From Tritrichomonas musculus (lineage: Eukaryota > Parabasalia > Tritrichomonadida > Tritrichomonadidae), in assembly GCA_039105265.1 (NCBI GenBank), contig JAPFFF010000011.1, forward strand, positions 2,914,001 through 2,978,000: DNA of 64,000 nt, in the 5' to 3' direction. Numbering within the stretch: the first letter of the stretch is position 1; the number at the start of each line of letters is the position of its first letter. The position numbers were made by a program, and so were the translations under genes. Positions 1 through 9,347 of this stretch are shown here, piece by piece. Under the pieces are notes generated by a model, which saw nothing but the letters and a program-made list of their open reading frames with translations, was not told the origin of the DNA and ran no database searches.

Positions 1-2
1 AA

Positions 3-512
3 AAACTCTTATCAAATCTTAATGATATAATTAATTCAATATTAGGAAATGATCACAATATTGACATAGCTAACATGAGTGAAGATCAATTGTCTAATAT
101 TAAAGACAAGATAAATGAACTTCAAAATAATTCAGATACACTTGCTAAAGTAATGAAAGTCCTTGAAGCTGTACACGGCAGTTCTATTAATCCAGAAGAA
201 CTTTCACAATCGTTTATCGACAGTCTGGCTCAAAAGGCCTCCGAAAACAATGAAATATCTGAAGCAGTTCGCTCAACTTTACCTGAATCATCATCAAGCG
301 GCGATGAAGTAGAAAGCAGAATAATGCAACTTTTGCAGCAATCAAATGGCCCACACGATGTTATTGAAAGAGATGTTGATGTACAATCTCTCCTTGACCG
401 ATCAACAGAGTTATTAGAACAATCAATGAATTATGCTTCTAAACAAAGACAGCAAAAATGGTGCATATCAATGATCCCGTTAATATTATTCATTTATTAC
501 TTATTTTTTTGA
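3..512 (+). CDS. 3' part of a tail-anchored coiled-coil protein gene
   Basis: The reading frame is open from the left edge, so the gene begins outside the window; an internal ATG at 75 is not a convincing start because 24 upstream codons are open in frame. The visible 169 residues are acidic, Asn/Gln/Ser-rich and predicted helical, and they end in a single hydrophobic segment (ISMIPLILFIYYLFF) right at the C-terminus after a basic stretch (KQRQQKW). That is the layout of a tail-anchored membrane protein with its bulk in the cytosol. I recognise no family. The stop is followed by long poly-A tracts. Confidence 0.6.
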   Translation, partial: KLLSNLNDIINSILGNDHNIDIANMSEDQLSNIKDKINELQNNSDTLAKVMKVLEAVHGSSINPEELSQSFIDSLAQKASENNEISEAVRSTLPESSSSGDEVESRIMQLLQQSNGPHDVIERDVDVQSLLDRSTELLEQSMNYASKQRQQKWCISMIPLILFIYYLFF

Positions 513-1012
513 TTGATTGAACTATTAGCTTAATCAATTATGCAAAAAAAAAAAAAAAAAAAAAAAAAAAGTATGTTTTATTTTTCTAACACTCAGATTT
601 AAAAAAAAAAAAAAAAGAAAGAATCTTATCAAAAATTAATCTGAAAAGTGTACTTTTTTTACTCTCCACACTTTTAGCTTTATTTTTTTTTGTGGTTTTA
701 TCATCATTTTTAATATTACTCTAAAAAGTGCTTGCTCTTTTTTGCACTTTGGTTTTATTTCATTTGAATCACAAATTGAAATGCTAACATATATTTTTAG
801 ATGATTGAACCCAAAAGAATATATATTAATAAAATTTTTGATTCAATCAAATATAAAAATTATTTTATTTTTACTGTATTCTTATATTAATTATGTTTCA
901 TACATTTTTCTGCTTTTAGTTTGTTTTTTTAATCTATTTTTTTTTTTTTTTTTTTATTTGTAAAAAACAATTCAAATGCAAACGATAGTTTTTTTTTTTT
1001 TTTTTAATTTAC
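513..1012. other. Intergenic spacer, homopolymer-rich
   Basis: It holds poly-A runs near 543-570 and 601-616 and poly-T runs near 938-954 and 989-1004. No coding frame is supported. The 3' end (971-1012) is the presumed promoter of the DENN gene, with a TTCAAATG block at 971-978 and an AACGAT at 981-986. Confidence 0.6.
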
Positions 1013-2584
1013 ATGGCGGCACCAAATTGGGATGTTAAAAAATTTGAACGAGACCTTGAACGCCAAGTAAAACGCCGCCATTATATTACTCGTTCGACAT
1101 CCTCCGAGTTTCGCGTTGCCGCAGATATTCAAGCCTACGACCAATTTTTAATTATTGGATTACCTCCAACAGATACAGTTCCATCTTCCGAACCTGAAGT
1201 ATTAGTCGCTTTTCCTCCGATTAGTCATCCTCATTCTAAACTAGAGCAAATTATTTCAATGTGTTTACCAACTGGAATTAATCGACAATATTTGTTGAAA
1301 AATGGAAATGAACCAATTCAAGATGAGTTTGTTTTTACGATAGTTAATGGACCCGAAGTTACATATGGATCATGCGTCCATGTTAATGTTGATTCAACAA
1401 AAATTAGGAAATTACCTTTTTACGCTTCAAATAAATCATCAAAATTTGCCTTTTGCATATTATCGCGTTCACCGGCTCTTTCAGCTCATTTTATTTTCCT
1501 TAGTTATCTTGTTTTATCTACTTTTAATTTATACGATTTATCCAATATACCAAAACTAGATCTTCCTTTTTATGATTCAAGTAACCTTATTGAAAACATG
1601 GATTTAGATAACCAAATCGCCCACCATCGGTCAATTACAATTCCAGAATATTTTTCTAACGCTCTTAAATATTATTATTCAAAAGATAGTTCTTCTTCTC
1701 CTTTTGAATTTGGAAAAGATGCACAAATATTCTTCCCTCCTGTAGGTAATCTTGAATGCCTTCTTTGGCTCTCTTTGGATACAATTTTTTCCCTATTAAA
1801 TGTTGATTTCATTATGAAACTTGTTACATCAATCATTTTTGATGCCCAAGTTTTAGTTATAGGTCATTCATTGCAGGAAGTTTCAATGACAGTAATCGCA
1901 CTTCAATATTTAATACGCCCTTTTAGATTTTGCGGTCCTGTTATTCCTATTTTACCAGATACATCGGACTTTTTTGAATTATTAAATTCACCAACCCCTT
2001 TTATAATAGGAGTTGCTCCTTGCAAAGAATTAAGCTCTTTTGTTTTTTTGGAAGGCTGTATTTTTGTTTATCTCGATCGAAAAAACGCTTCATTTGCTAC
2101 TGAAGCTTCTTTTCCAAACGAGAAAGAAGTTGTAAAACAAATCAAAAAAATTCTAGAAAAAGAAAAATCAAGAATATCGCATCCATTTTCCTTTCCAAGC
2201 ATTTTTAAAAAATTTCTCAACCATAAATATGAATTCACACCAGATACATCAAAAAGAATTGTTGATACAATTATGAATCAAATTAAGATTTTAATAACTG
2301 ATGATATTTATAGCTATTTTGTTACTGATATTGATTCTACAGACGGAAGTTCTGTTACAATATTCAATACAGAGCTATTTCTAGCTTCCGTTAAAAATGA
2401 TTGCAAAAAATTTTACCAAAAGTTACTTGAATCTCAAAATTTTCAAATTTTTATTGAAGAAAAAATTTTAAAAATGCAACAATCACGCGATTCTCAATCA
2501 CCTCTTACTTCAGATATTGCTCCGCCTGCTAAAAGGCCTAGAAGAAGATCAATATCAATTCTCAAAGATGCTCTTTTGACTTAG
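1013..2584 (+). CDS. DENN-domain protein (candidate Rab GEF)
   Basis: A 523-residue protein. An upstream-DENN-like part with the EPEVLVAFPP segment (about residues 61-70) is followed by the central DENN core at about 240-345, which carries the family pattern of a hydrophobic helix, then FCGPVIPILP and a TPFIIGV strand. A short DENN tail follows (FLEGCIFVYLD). DENN proteins activate Rab GTPases by nucleotide exchange on membranes. The C-terminus is basic (AKRPRRRS) and may bind membrane or act as a nuclear signal. The ATG at 1013 opens the frame just after a poly-T tract. The family call rests on order and motif likeness; the Rab partner cannot be told from sequence. Confidence 0.8.
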   Translation: MAAPNWDVKKFERDLERQVKRRHYITRSTSSEFRVAADIQAYDQFLIIGLPPTDTVPSSEPEVLVAFPPISHPHSKLEQIISMCLPTGINRQYLLKNGNEPIQDEFVFTIVNGPEVTYGSCVHVNVDSTKIRKLPFYASNKSSKFAFCILSRSPALSAHFIFLSYLVLSTFNLYDLSNIPKLDLPFYDSSNLIENMDLDNQIAHHRSITIPEYFSNALKYYYSKDSSSSPFEFGKDAQIFFPPVGNLECLLWLSLDTIFSLLNVDFIMKLVTSIIFDAQVLVIGHSLQEVSMTVIALQYLIRPFRFCGPVIPILPDTSDFFELLNSPTPFIIGVAPCKELSSFVFLEGCIFVYLDRKNASFATEASFPNEKEVVKQIKKILEKEKSRISHPFSFPSIFKKFLNHKYEFTPDTSKRIVDTIMNQIKILITDDIYSYFVTDIDSTDGSSVTIFNTELFLASVKNDCKKFYQKLLESQNFQIFIEEKILKMQQSRDSQSPLTSDIAPPAKRPRRRSISILKDALLT

Positions 2585-3140
2585 TTATTCCTATTATTTT
2601 TGTTTATATTTGTATAAATTTGTTATTTATTTGCTAATTATTTTAGATATAAGATTCTTATATCTTAATATTATTTCTTTAATGTTTACTCTAAATATAT
2701 TTTTCTTATCTAAACAGATAATATGCATAACAAAGAAAGAATATTTATGGAAAGTAATGGAATTACCATTGCATCTTGGCTATTTCTTACATTTTCATTT
2801 AGTTTTAAGAAAATAAAAGAGAAAAGCTTCTTATTTACTGAAAATATGAAAAATAGGCCATTTTGAAATATTAAATGCATATAATCAGCATGGTACACAT
2901 CAGTCAAAATACTATTCAACATCAACCCCCCAACATGCTGCATACACATATCAATGAAATACATAATTTTCATGAAGATTTTTCATTCAATTAAAATGTC
3001 TTATTAATCGTATCATGCATCCCAAAGCCTTAAAAATAAATTCATATATGACACTAGTTGTCATTCAATAAACCAAGAAAAACAACTATTTTATAATATC
3101 TATTTTATGAAAGAGGAGTCAATAAGATTTTTTTTTTTTA

Positions 3141-3883
3141 ATTCTCATTAAATATTTATTAACACAAAACTTTATCAATTAAAATGCATTAACATTTAAA
3201 TATATAATACTATTTTGCTAATAATTTCAAAAATTATCTCAGAAAGCAATTTGCTGTCATTCAATTTATTGATATCGGACCTGTTGAAGTATAAATTTTT
3301 GAAAAAAAAGTAAATGAATTAAAAAAATACTCAATAGAAAATATTCAGCAAATGATAATTTTGATATATTAATAGTTTAAGTGCTACATTTTTGAATTCG
3401 CATACTTCTATTCATTTGAAAGTTATGAATTCGGCTAAAACCACTTTTTTTATCGCCTCTTTAAAATTGAATTTTAAGGTATGCAATAAATAATATCATA
3501 GTAAACTTACAAATATCCCAAAATTAAACTCTATTTAAGAAAAAAATATAACAAAATTTTTTCAGAATATTGATGATCATAAAAATTTTTTTAAATTATG
3601 TAATTTTGGTCAATAGGAAAAGTGAGCAAGCAAGTATATATTTAATAAAAACCATTTATTTTTTGATTAATAATATTGTTCTGATGTTCTATTCATTTTA
3701 ATGTCATTTTTAATATGGATGTTTTTCTTTCATATAGATAGGGTATCTCATTTATTATTGATTTATTTTAATAAATATCAAATATACAATATAATAATAT
3801 ATTTTAGAATTACAATAACAAATTATTTAAGGAGATATTTACACAAAAAGTTCAAATTATATTTGGTCCTACCACATCCTTAA
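3141..3883 (+). repeat. Dispersed repeat family A, copy 1 (left end missing)
   Basis: It matches, as reverse complement, bases 48513-49250 at what looks like well over 90 percent identity by eye, with scattered substitutions and single-base indels. The right end (3856-3883) carries the same terminal block as both ends of copy 2: GGTCCTAC, four variable bases, then TCCTTAA. The left end lacks that block, so this copy is truncated by about 50 bp. A 60-codon open frame at 3701-3883 is conserved in both copies, but only because they are near-identical; it is AT-rich and probably meaningless. Confidence 0.8.
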
Positions 3884-3990
3884 TGTACAATGAAGAATAA
3901 AAAGAGATTTGAAAAATGGAAAGTTTTCATATACTAATGCATTTATCTAAAAATACATTAAGGACTCCCGACTTAATTTTATCAAAAAAA

Positions 3991-4660
3991 AGAGGTGCGA
4001 GAGCTGAGGACATATATCAGATTTTTTTAATATTTTAAAAATAAATATATATTTATGCTTAAAATAAAATTACAAAATATTAATGGATTATTTTTGGATG
4101 GGAATAAAATATGAATGTTTTAAAAAATTGAGAATAAGTTAATTCAAAATAAAATAAAAATTCAATTTATTTTTGGTCATATTATTTTTTTAACTTTAGA
4201 ATTATCTCATTTTATTCTTGGCCAAAAATTTCGGCGTCAAATTTTAACCTAATATTTTATATATGTATAAAATATAAATGAATATGTTAAAACTCTTATA
4301 TTATTGATGTATGACGATATTTTCCATTTTAATAGTATTTCTTTTCATTTTCTGCTCTGCACAATAACTTGTTTATTAAATTTATAAGTAAAGACTATTA
4401 ACCATTTATTGTTATAATTATTTTTACGATTAATAAATTGATTCATAAATCATGCTTTTGTTAAATTGATTTTTTTATGATTTTTGATGGTGTTAATAAC
4501 TTTTGTTTTTAATATTTTGTGATGATGAATGATTATATTTTATAAATAATACTTATATATATAAATAATTTTGAAATTGTTTTTGAAAAATATTTTTTAT
4601 TTATGGAGATAATTATAAATTAAATTATAAAAAAATACGTTATTTTAGCTCTCGCACCTC
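3991..4660. mobile_element. Non-autonomous DNA element, Mutator-like by target duplication
   Basis: The ends form a 15-base perfect inverted repeat: AGAGGTGCGAGAGCT at 3991-4005 and its complement at 4647-4661. The element is flanked by a 9-bp direct repeat, TCAAAAAAA, at 3982-3990 and 4661-4669. A 9-bp target duplication is usual for Mutator-like elements, but the A-rich target makes this weak. The interior is AT-rich and has no transposase frame. A second, outer direct repeat (3936-3956 and 4671-4691, one mismatch over the first 20 bases) brackets it and suggests insertion into an older duplicated sequence. Confidence 0.6.
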
Positions 4661-4763
4661 TCAAAAAAATAATGCATTTATCCAAAAATATTTATTAATA
4701 CCAATTTGCATTTCTTAATTTTTGAACTAATATGCTGGTATAGTTTTTGACTTAATTTTATAA

Positions 4764-4854
4764 ACTAGAATTAATAAGTCTGGAGTACGATAAACACTTT
4801 TTAAATAGTTTATATTCTGAAAAAGTATCTATCGTACTCCCGACTAGAATTAAT
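4764..4854. repeat. Short hairpin element with 12-nt flanking direct repeats
   Basis: An imperfect palindrome runs 4777-4844: a 26-base arm (4777-4802) pairs with 4819-4844 with about three mismatches around a small AT loop. The identical 12-mer ACTAGAATTAAT occurs at 4764-4775 and 4843-4854, as expected of a target-site duplication, although its last copy overlaps the arm. A partial arm (ACTCCCGACT) also sits at 3963-3972, so the family has at least a fragment elsewhere in the same island. Confidence 0.55.
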
Positions 4855-4865
4855 TCTAGTTCACA

Positions 4866-4960
4866 CAGGGATGGCCAATGTTGAATAATTTCGATAACGA
4901 TGGCCCTTTTATGGATAAGATCGTTGACAACATTGACATCGTTATATCAACGTTAACGAT
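4866..4960 (+). repeat. hAT-like terminal sequence with AACGAT cluster
   Basis: CAGGGATGG at 4866-4874 resembles the CAGGGATG-type ends of many hAT transposons. It is followed by four AACGAT/ATCGTT units within 65 bases (4896-4901, 4920-4925, 4938-4943, 4955-4960). I found no matching opposite end in the window, so at most this is one terminus of a decayed copy. Confidence 0.3.
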
Positions 4961-5934
4961 CAAAGAAATTTTTCTTTGAAAGTGATCATCAAAATAAATG
5001 TCACTTTTGTCTTTCTATCGTCATTGCTTGAATGACAATTTATTAAAATTTATAAAGACTTGAAAAACAAAGTTTTTTTTAATTAAAAATGTTTTACTTA
5101 TTTTAATTTTCAAAGCCTTTAAGATTAGCTTTTAAGAAGTGGTTTTTACATTCCTTTTATCATGGATTTCATTTCAATTCGATCTTTAGAATTGGTAACA
5201 ACTTGACGAATGCAAAGTTGAAACTCTCTTTGTGATATAAAAAGATTTCATCTGAATTCTTGTCTTTAATTGAGAAATACTTAAATTCAGTTTTCGCAGA
5301 TTCAAATTCGTCATTTAATAAACAGATTCTTTTTTTTTGCATCTGTCATTTTTGAACTGCTTTTTGAATCAAGCAATTTTAATTATTGAGGCTTTTCATG
5401 CTTTTTTTTATTTCAATTTTAATTTTGCTTATTTAGATTTCTGTATAATAATATAGATTCACAGCTTGAATTATTCATATTTAGCATATCTTTTGTTCTT
5501 TCTTTCTTTCATGATTTTTTTTGTTACTCTTTTATGATTTCTTGCTATAATTGAATGAATAATAGAAATTAAACATGGCAAAAATACATGATACTTTCAT
5601 CAATACAATTTTTTTCTCTGAAATTGGATATAAAATTTCAATATATTTAATAATTCCAGAAAATGATAGATTGAATAAAGGACATCAACCTTTTACGACA
5701 TTCAAATTTTAGTGAACTTATAGAATTTTTTCTTAGAACAATTCAAATTTGAATATTGTAAAAAGGTAGGAAAAAGTGTCCTTTTTTATGTCTACCCAGA
5801 AAAGTGACTGATTTTTGGCAATAATAATTTCAATAGTTTATTCTGAGATTAAAAAAAAATTTTTTTATCAAGCAAAACGAAATATTTACTCACATAACAG
5901 TATAAACAAATAATAAAAATAATAATAATAAAAA

Positions 5935-6882
5935 TCAATTTCCTTCATTTTCGGATTCTTCTGGAGATGCTCGAAACAAAATTGTTCCGAATAATATTAT
6001 CAAGAAAATTGAAGTAAAAGTAGAAACTATTCCAGTAATTTGTAATATTTTTGAATTTGACTTTTTCCATGATGCAAAGAAAAGCATTGGAATATCAACA
6101 AAATTCATTGGAAGTCCTTTTGAATTATGAAAAACAACGTAAATTGGAGGAAATATATCATGAAAAACTACATCTCCAACTTCAATGAGTTGGAATGGCT
6201 GTTGGAGTTCCATTAATTCGCCAAAAATTAATTGTGAGCAACTGGGATCGGCTCCTTCCAAGGTTGTAAATAAGGTTTTTAATGGACATCGAATTAAAAC
6301 ATTGTTTCGTACAAGCATTGAAGAAGGAATAATCTTGCTTAATGTAACATAATGTGTTGGAACTAAATCTTCAAGAAGAGTTCCAACATTTTCTGTCGTC
6401 CAAAAGTAGTGATGATGCCGTTTGGGATTCTTATGATCATTGTCATTTGGACTTTTTGGATTAGAACTTAAAGGTAGTGGATTATCTGTTGGGAAAAAAT
6501 TTTGTTCTAGAAATTTATTAAGAAATGGCCTAGAATCACCACCAATTATTGAAATGTTTATCGAGTACCCCCAAAAATTATGCAAAAGATAAACAGTTTG
6601 AGACTTTTCTGGCCAAACAAAATTGGAATATGGAATTTCTAGAAAAACATCGGTATTATTGCTATTATTATAATCGGGATAAACATATACACCTTGTTTT
6701 GGCGTAACAACTCTGTAACTATCATATCCATCGTAAGAAGAACTATAAACTGGTACTGATGTTAATACACCCGAATGATAATAAAGTGGAATCTTTTGAC
6801 CAACAATCCATAATACCATTCCTGATATTAAAATAATAATTAAAGTTATAAAAGAAGTAATCCAAAAACATTTAATATTCAT
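5935..6882 (-). CDS. Two-pass membrane protein of unknown function
   Basis: 315 residues. A hydrophobic segment near residues 8-28 and another near 283-303 enclose a 250-residue loop that is probably lumenal or outside the cell, judged by several Asn-X-Ser/Thr sites (around NNSNNTD and NISI). The loop holds a Ser/Asn/Lys/His-rich insert (about 135-158). The tail after the second segment is short and acidic (SPEESENEGN). The topology is like that of the TMEM231-like protein at 35857-36762, but I see no convincing shared motif. The minus-strand leader contains ATCGTTAA about 25 bases before the ATG. Confidence 0.6.
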   Translation of the reverse strand: MNIKCFWITSFITLIIILISGMVLWIVGQKIPLYYHSGVLTSVPVYSSSYDGYDSYRVVTPKQGVYVYPDYNNSNNTDVFLEIPYSNFVWPEKSQTVYLLHNFWGYSINISIIGGDSRPFLNKFLEQNFFPTDNPLPLSSNPKSPNDNDHKNPKRHHHYFWTTENVGTLLEDLVPTHYVTLSKIIPSSMLVRNNVLIRCPLKTLFTTLEGADPSCSQLIFGELMELQQPFQLIEVGDVVFHDIFPPIYVVFHNSKGLPMNFVDIPMLFFASWKKSNSKILQITGIVSTFTSIFLIILFGTILFRASPEESENEGN

Positions 6883-7257
6883 GAAGCAAATTCAACTTTT
6901 TAACGATTTAATTCAAAAAAAAAAAAATATTTAATTCAAAATTTAAATTCCATTCATTTTTTTGATTTAACAATTTAATTATATCTTGATAATTTATCAA
7001 TCTCTCTCTGTTTCAGTATGCTTATTATCAATCTATCATTATATATTGGTCTAGATTTTTTTTTTTATAAAAAAAAAAAAAAAAATAGATTGATATTTTT
7101 GCCATTGACAAATAAAAATAATAAAAACATATTTATCAAGTTTGAAATCTTTTTTTATATACATTTATTCTATTCCACATTTAATTAAATATTATTTTGA
7201 TAGTTAATAAATGTTAAATATTTAATTAATCGTCAGAATTCATATTTATTCTTTAAT
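6883..7257. other. Intergenic spacer
   Basis: AT-rich. A near-palindromic patch around 7052-7095 pairs a poly-T and a poly-A run. No gene seen. It serves as upstream region of the 5935-6882 gene and 3' region of the Rab gene. Confidence 0.5.
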
Positions 7258-7845
7258 TTAACAACATTTCTTTTCATTTTTATCATTTTGATCAGTAAGT
7301 CGAACACCTTTATTTGCAACATCAGAAAAGTTAAGTTTTTGATTAGCAAGGGCTTCGAAGAGATTATTTATTCCTTCACCAGTCATAGCTGATGTTTCCA
7401 TATAAAATTCAGTTCCAACTTTATTTGCATATTCTTGACCTTCCTCACGAGATACTTTTCGATCATCTGCTAAATCAATTTTGTTGCCGACAACTGCTAT
7501 AAAACAATTTGGCTCATAATCTCGTAAAGCTTTAACATAGTAATCGAGAGTTTCGAGCGTTTTTGGATTTGTTATATCAAAGACAAAAATAGCTATTACA
7601 GACTGTTTAAAAAAAACAGGTGTAAGTGATCTATATGCTTCCTGGCCTGCAGTATCCCATATTTCAAATTTAATTGAGTTTCCGTTGCTATCAAGATTAA
7701 TCACTCCTTCATAAAATTCTGCTCCAATTGTTGAACCAGGGGCTACTGTGGGATCAAAGTTTTGAGTGAATGCTCTCTTTGCAATACAACTTTTTCCTAC
7801 TCCAGTATCTCCAACTAAAACTGTTTTGGCGACTCTAGTTGACAT
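7258..7845 (-). CDS. Rab-family small GTPase
   Basis: 195 residues, the usual Rab length. All nucleotide-binding motifs are present: GDTGVGKS (about 12-19), switch I Thr in GSTIGAEF, WDTAGQE (about 63-69), NKID (about 121-124) and ETSAM (about 150-154). The C-terminus ends KKCC, a double-cysteine geranylgeranylation signal, so it is a membrane-attached vesicle-traffic switch. IGAEF and the general pattern are closest to the Rab5/Rab21/Rab22 endosomal group, but trichomonads have large lineage-specific Rab sets and I do not assign a subfamily. The mevalonate kinase in this window belongs to the pathway that supplies its prenyl group. Confidence 0.93.
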   Translation of the reverse strand: MSTRVAKTVLVGDTGVGKSCIAKRAFTQNFDPTVAPGSTIGAEFYEGVINLDSNGNSIKFEIWDTAGQEAYRSLTPVFFKQSVIAIFVFDITNPKTLETLDYYVKALRDYEPNCFIAVVGNKIDLADDRKVSREEGQEYANKVGTEFYMETSAMTGEGINNLFEALANQKLNFSDVANKGVRLTDQNDKNEKKCC

Positions 7846-8020
7846 TAATTAGTATAAAAATATAAATGATTGAAAAAACTATTCAAAAAATTATTTTCGC
7901 TTTAATATATCCCAAAAAAATATTTGATAATAAAAGTTTAATTAAATAAAGCTATTATTTTATAGTTTTTAATCTAAATTTATTGAGATAATTATATTCT
8001 TGAATTCAGAAAATTTAAAT

Positions 8021-8057
8021 GGAATAACTAACGGTTTCAATTCAAAATTTCATTTTG
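8021..8057 (+). promoter_or_regulatory. Candidate core promoter: M3-like box plus initiator-like TCA blocks
   Basis: TAACGGTT at 8029-8036 is, on the other strand, an exact match to the published T. vaginalis M3/Myb-type consensus. It is followed by TTCAATTCA and TTTCATTTT, which look like initiators (TCA-type), 1-20 bases before the ATG at 8058. Function is inferred from position and likeness. Confidence 0.4.
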
Positions 8058-9347
8058 ATGAATTTGGATTTGGAGAAGGATTCCTTATTTAAAATATCAT
8101 CTCTACAAGAAATGATTTTAGAAATTAATTCTACAAATATTCAAGAAGCGAAACAATATTTAAATGAAAATGAATTTTTTAACGATAAACAATCAATTAA
8201 GCAACTACTTTTTACAATAGATGCAGTATCACACGCACGTCCAAATACGATTCCTTATCTATGTGAACTTTTAGTTTATTCATCCGAACACATAAAAAAA
8301 TTTTATAAATCATCAGATGTTGCTCCAATTTTTCATAACAATCAAATATACTTAACTCTTTATCAATGCAATATTATAGATATTGATTCACTTGTTTCTA
8401 TTTCACGCTGTGGCTTTGCTACTTTTCTCTTTTTTGCCAAAGAACTTGAAGAGAAAGCGCCATCATTTTATTACGGTCGATTACAAAAATCGTCAATTAT
8501 ACGAAGATGTATAAAAAGCGAAGAAAAGTCCGGAAATCATCAACAAAATATTTGTGAAAAAGAAGAAGATCCTTTAACGGTTTCTATACAAAAAGATGAC
8601 ATTATTCAATTTCAAGATATTCTATCCCATTCAAATATTTCAATTAATTCACAAACACGCTATTCAATTAATCAAGCTAATGAATTTGCCAATGAAGGTT
8701 ATGATTTACCTTCCTTAATTGAATATGCGGCATTCAATGGAAGTGTGAAGATATTCAAGTTTCTTTGGATGAAAGAAGCAGAAATGTCAGAAAATATTTT
8801 AAAAATGGCAATTTTTGGAGGCAGTTATGAAATCATTCATTTAATTGAATCAAAAAATATCGTTTTTGATAAATCAGCTTTGAATACTGCAATTGAATAC
8901 CATAGAAATGAAATTGTGGATTATATTCACAATTCTTTTGAAATTGAATTAAATAATTCTTCTTTATTAACAAGTATTTCATATTATAATATTCCTATTT
9001 TTTTAAACCATTTTGAAAATACTGATAATCTTCTAAATTTGGATTTTGAAAAGGCAATTGAAATTGCTTGCGAAAAAGGAACTTTTGATGTTGTCACTTT
9101 TTTGACAAATTTTGAAAAAAATAAAAATTTGTTAGGCTTATCTAAAGCATCTGCAAAAGGCCATTTGGATATAGTTGAATATTTAATAAATGTGACAAAA
9201 TGTAATGTTAATGTTAAAGACCCAAATGGTTGGACTCCTCTGTTTTTTGCGGTTAGAAACTTTCATTTTGATGTATTGAATTTTTTGTTGTCTGTGCCGG
9301 AAATTGATATAAATGTAATCGATGAAACAGGAGTTTTATTTTGTTGA
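8058..9347 (+). CDS. Trichomonad-type ankyrin-repeat protein, interrupted near its C-terminus
   Basis: The ATG at 8058 starts a 429-residue frame. A helical N-terminal region of about 200 residues, as in the large trichomonad ankyrin families, is followed by ankyrin-like helices from about 220 and clear repeats at the end (GHLDIVEYLIN, then DPNGWTPLFFAVRNFHFDVLNFLLS). The frame stops at 9345 in the middle of a repeat, then reopens in the same frame at 9354 with QTALHLAAEKSNLKAYNILL and runs to a stop at 9483. Leaving out 9333-9353, a 21-base block that begins GT and ends AG, joins DETG to QTALHLAA, an exact ankyrin consensus. A further coding-like tail (KVAKDYL) sits in another frame at 9485-9559, which suggests decay. 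Either an ultrashort intron or a pseudogene. Confidence 0.75.
   Translation: MNLDLEKDSLFKISSLQEMILEINSTNIQEAKQYLNENEFFNDKQSIKQLLFTIDAVSHARPNTIPYLCELLVYSSEHIKKFYKSSDVAPIFHNNQIYLTLYQCNIIDIDSLVSISRCGFATFLFFAKELEEKAPSFYYGRLQKSSIIRRCIKSEEKSGNHQQNICEKEEDPLTVSIQKDDIIQFQDILSHSNISINSQTRYSINQANEFANEGYDLPSLIEYAAFNGSVKIFKFLWMKEAEMSENILKMAIFGGSYEIIHLIESKNIVFDKSALNTAIEYHRNEIVDYIHNSFEIELNNSSLLTSISYYNIPIFLNHFENTDNLLNLDFEKAIEIACEKGTFDVVTFLTNFEKNKNLLGLSKASAKGHLDIVEYLINVTKCNVNVKDPNGWTPLFFAVRNFHFDVLNFLLSVPEIDINVIDETGVLFC

Larger units (their letters stand above)
2585..5934. other. Gene-free island of decayed DNA elements
   Basis: I support no intact gene in these 3.3 kb. They hold a 743-bp dispersed repeat (3141-3883), a 670-bp element with terminal inverted repeats (3991-4660), a short hairpin element (4764-4854) and a hAT-like end (4866 on). 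On the minus strand at 5169-5313 a 48-codon stretch has coding-like composition (Glu/Lys/Phe-rich) but no start and no continuation; it may be a gene relic. 2585-3140 and 5340-5934 show nothing I recognise. Confidence 0.6.

Noticed and set aside
2710-2973. 87-codon open frame on the minus strand
   Set aside because: No plausible domain, hydrophobic AT-rich composition, and it sits in the gene-free island without promoter motifs.
3701-3883. 60-codon open frame conserved at 48513-48695 minus
   Set aside because: Both copies lie in the same near-identical repeat, so conservation is trivial; the sequence is AT-driven (Ile/Tyr/Phe/Leu) and overlaps the terminal repeat.
5935-6882. Second TMEM231-type protein
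   Set aside because: It shares only the two-pass topology with 35857-36762; no common motif was found.
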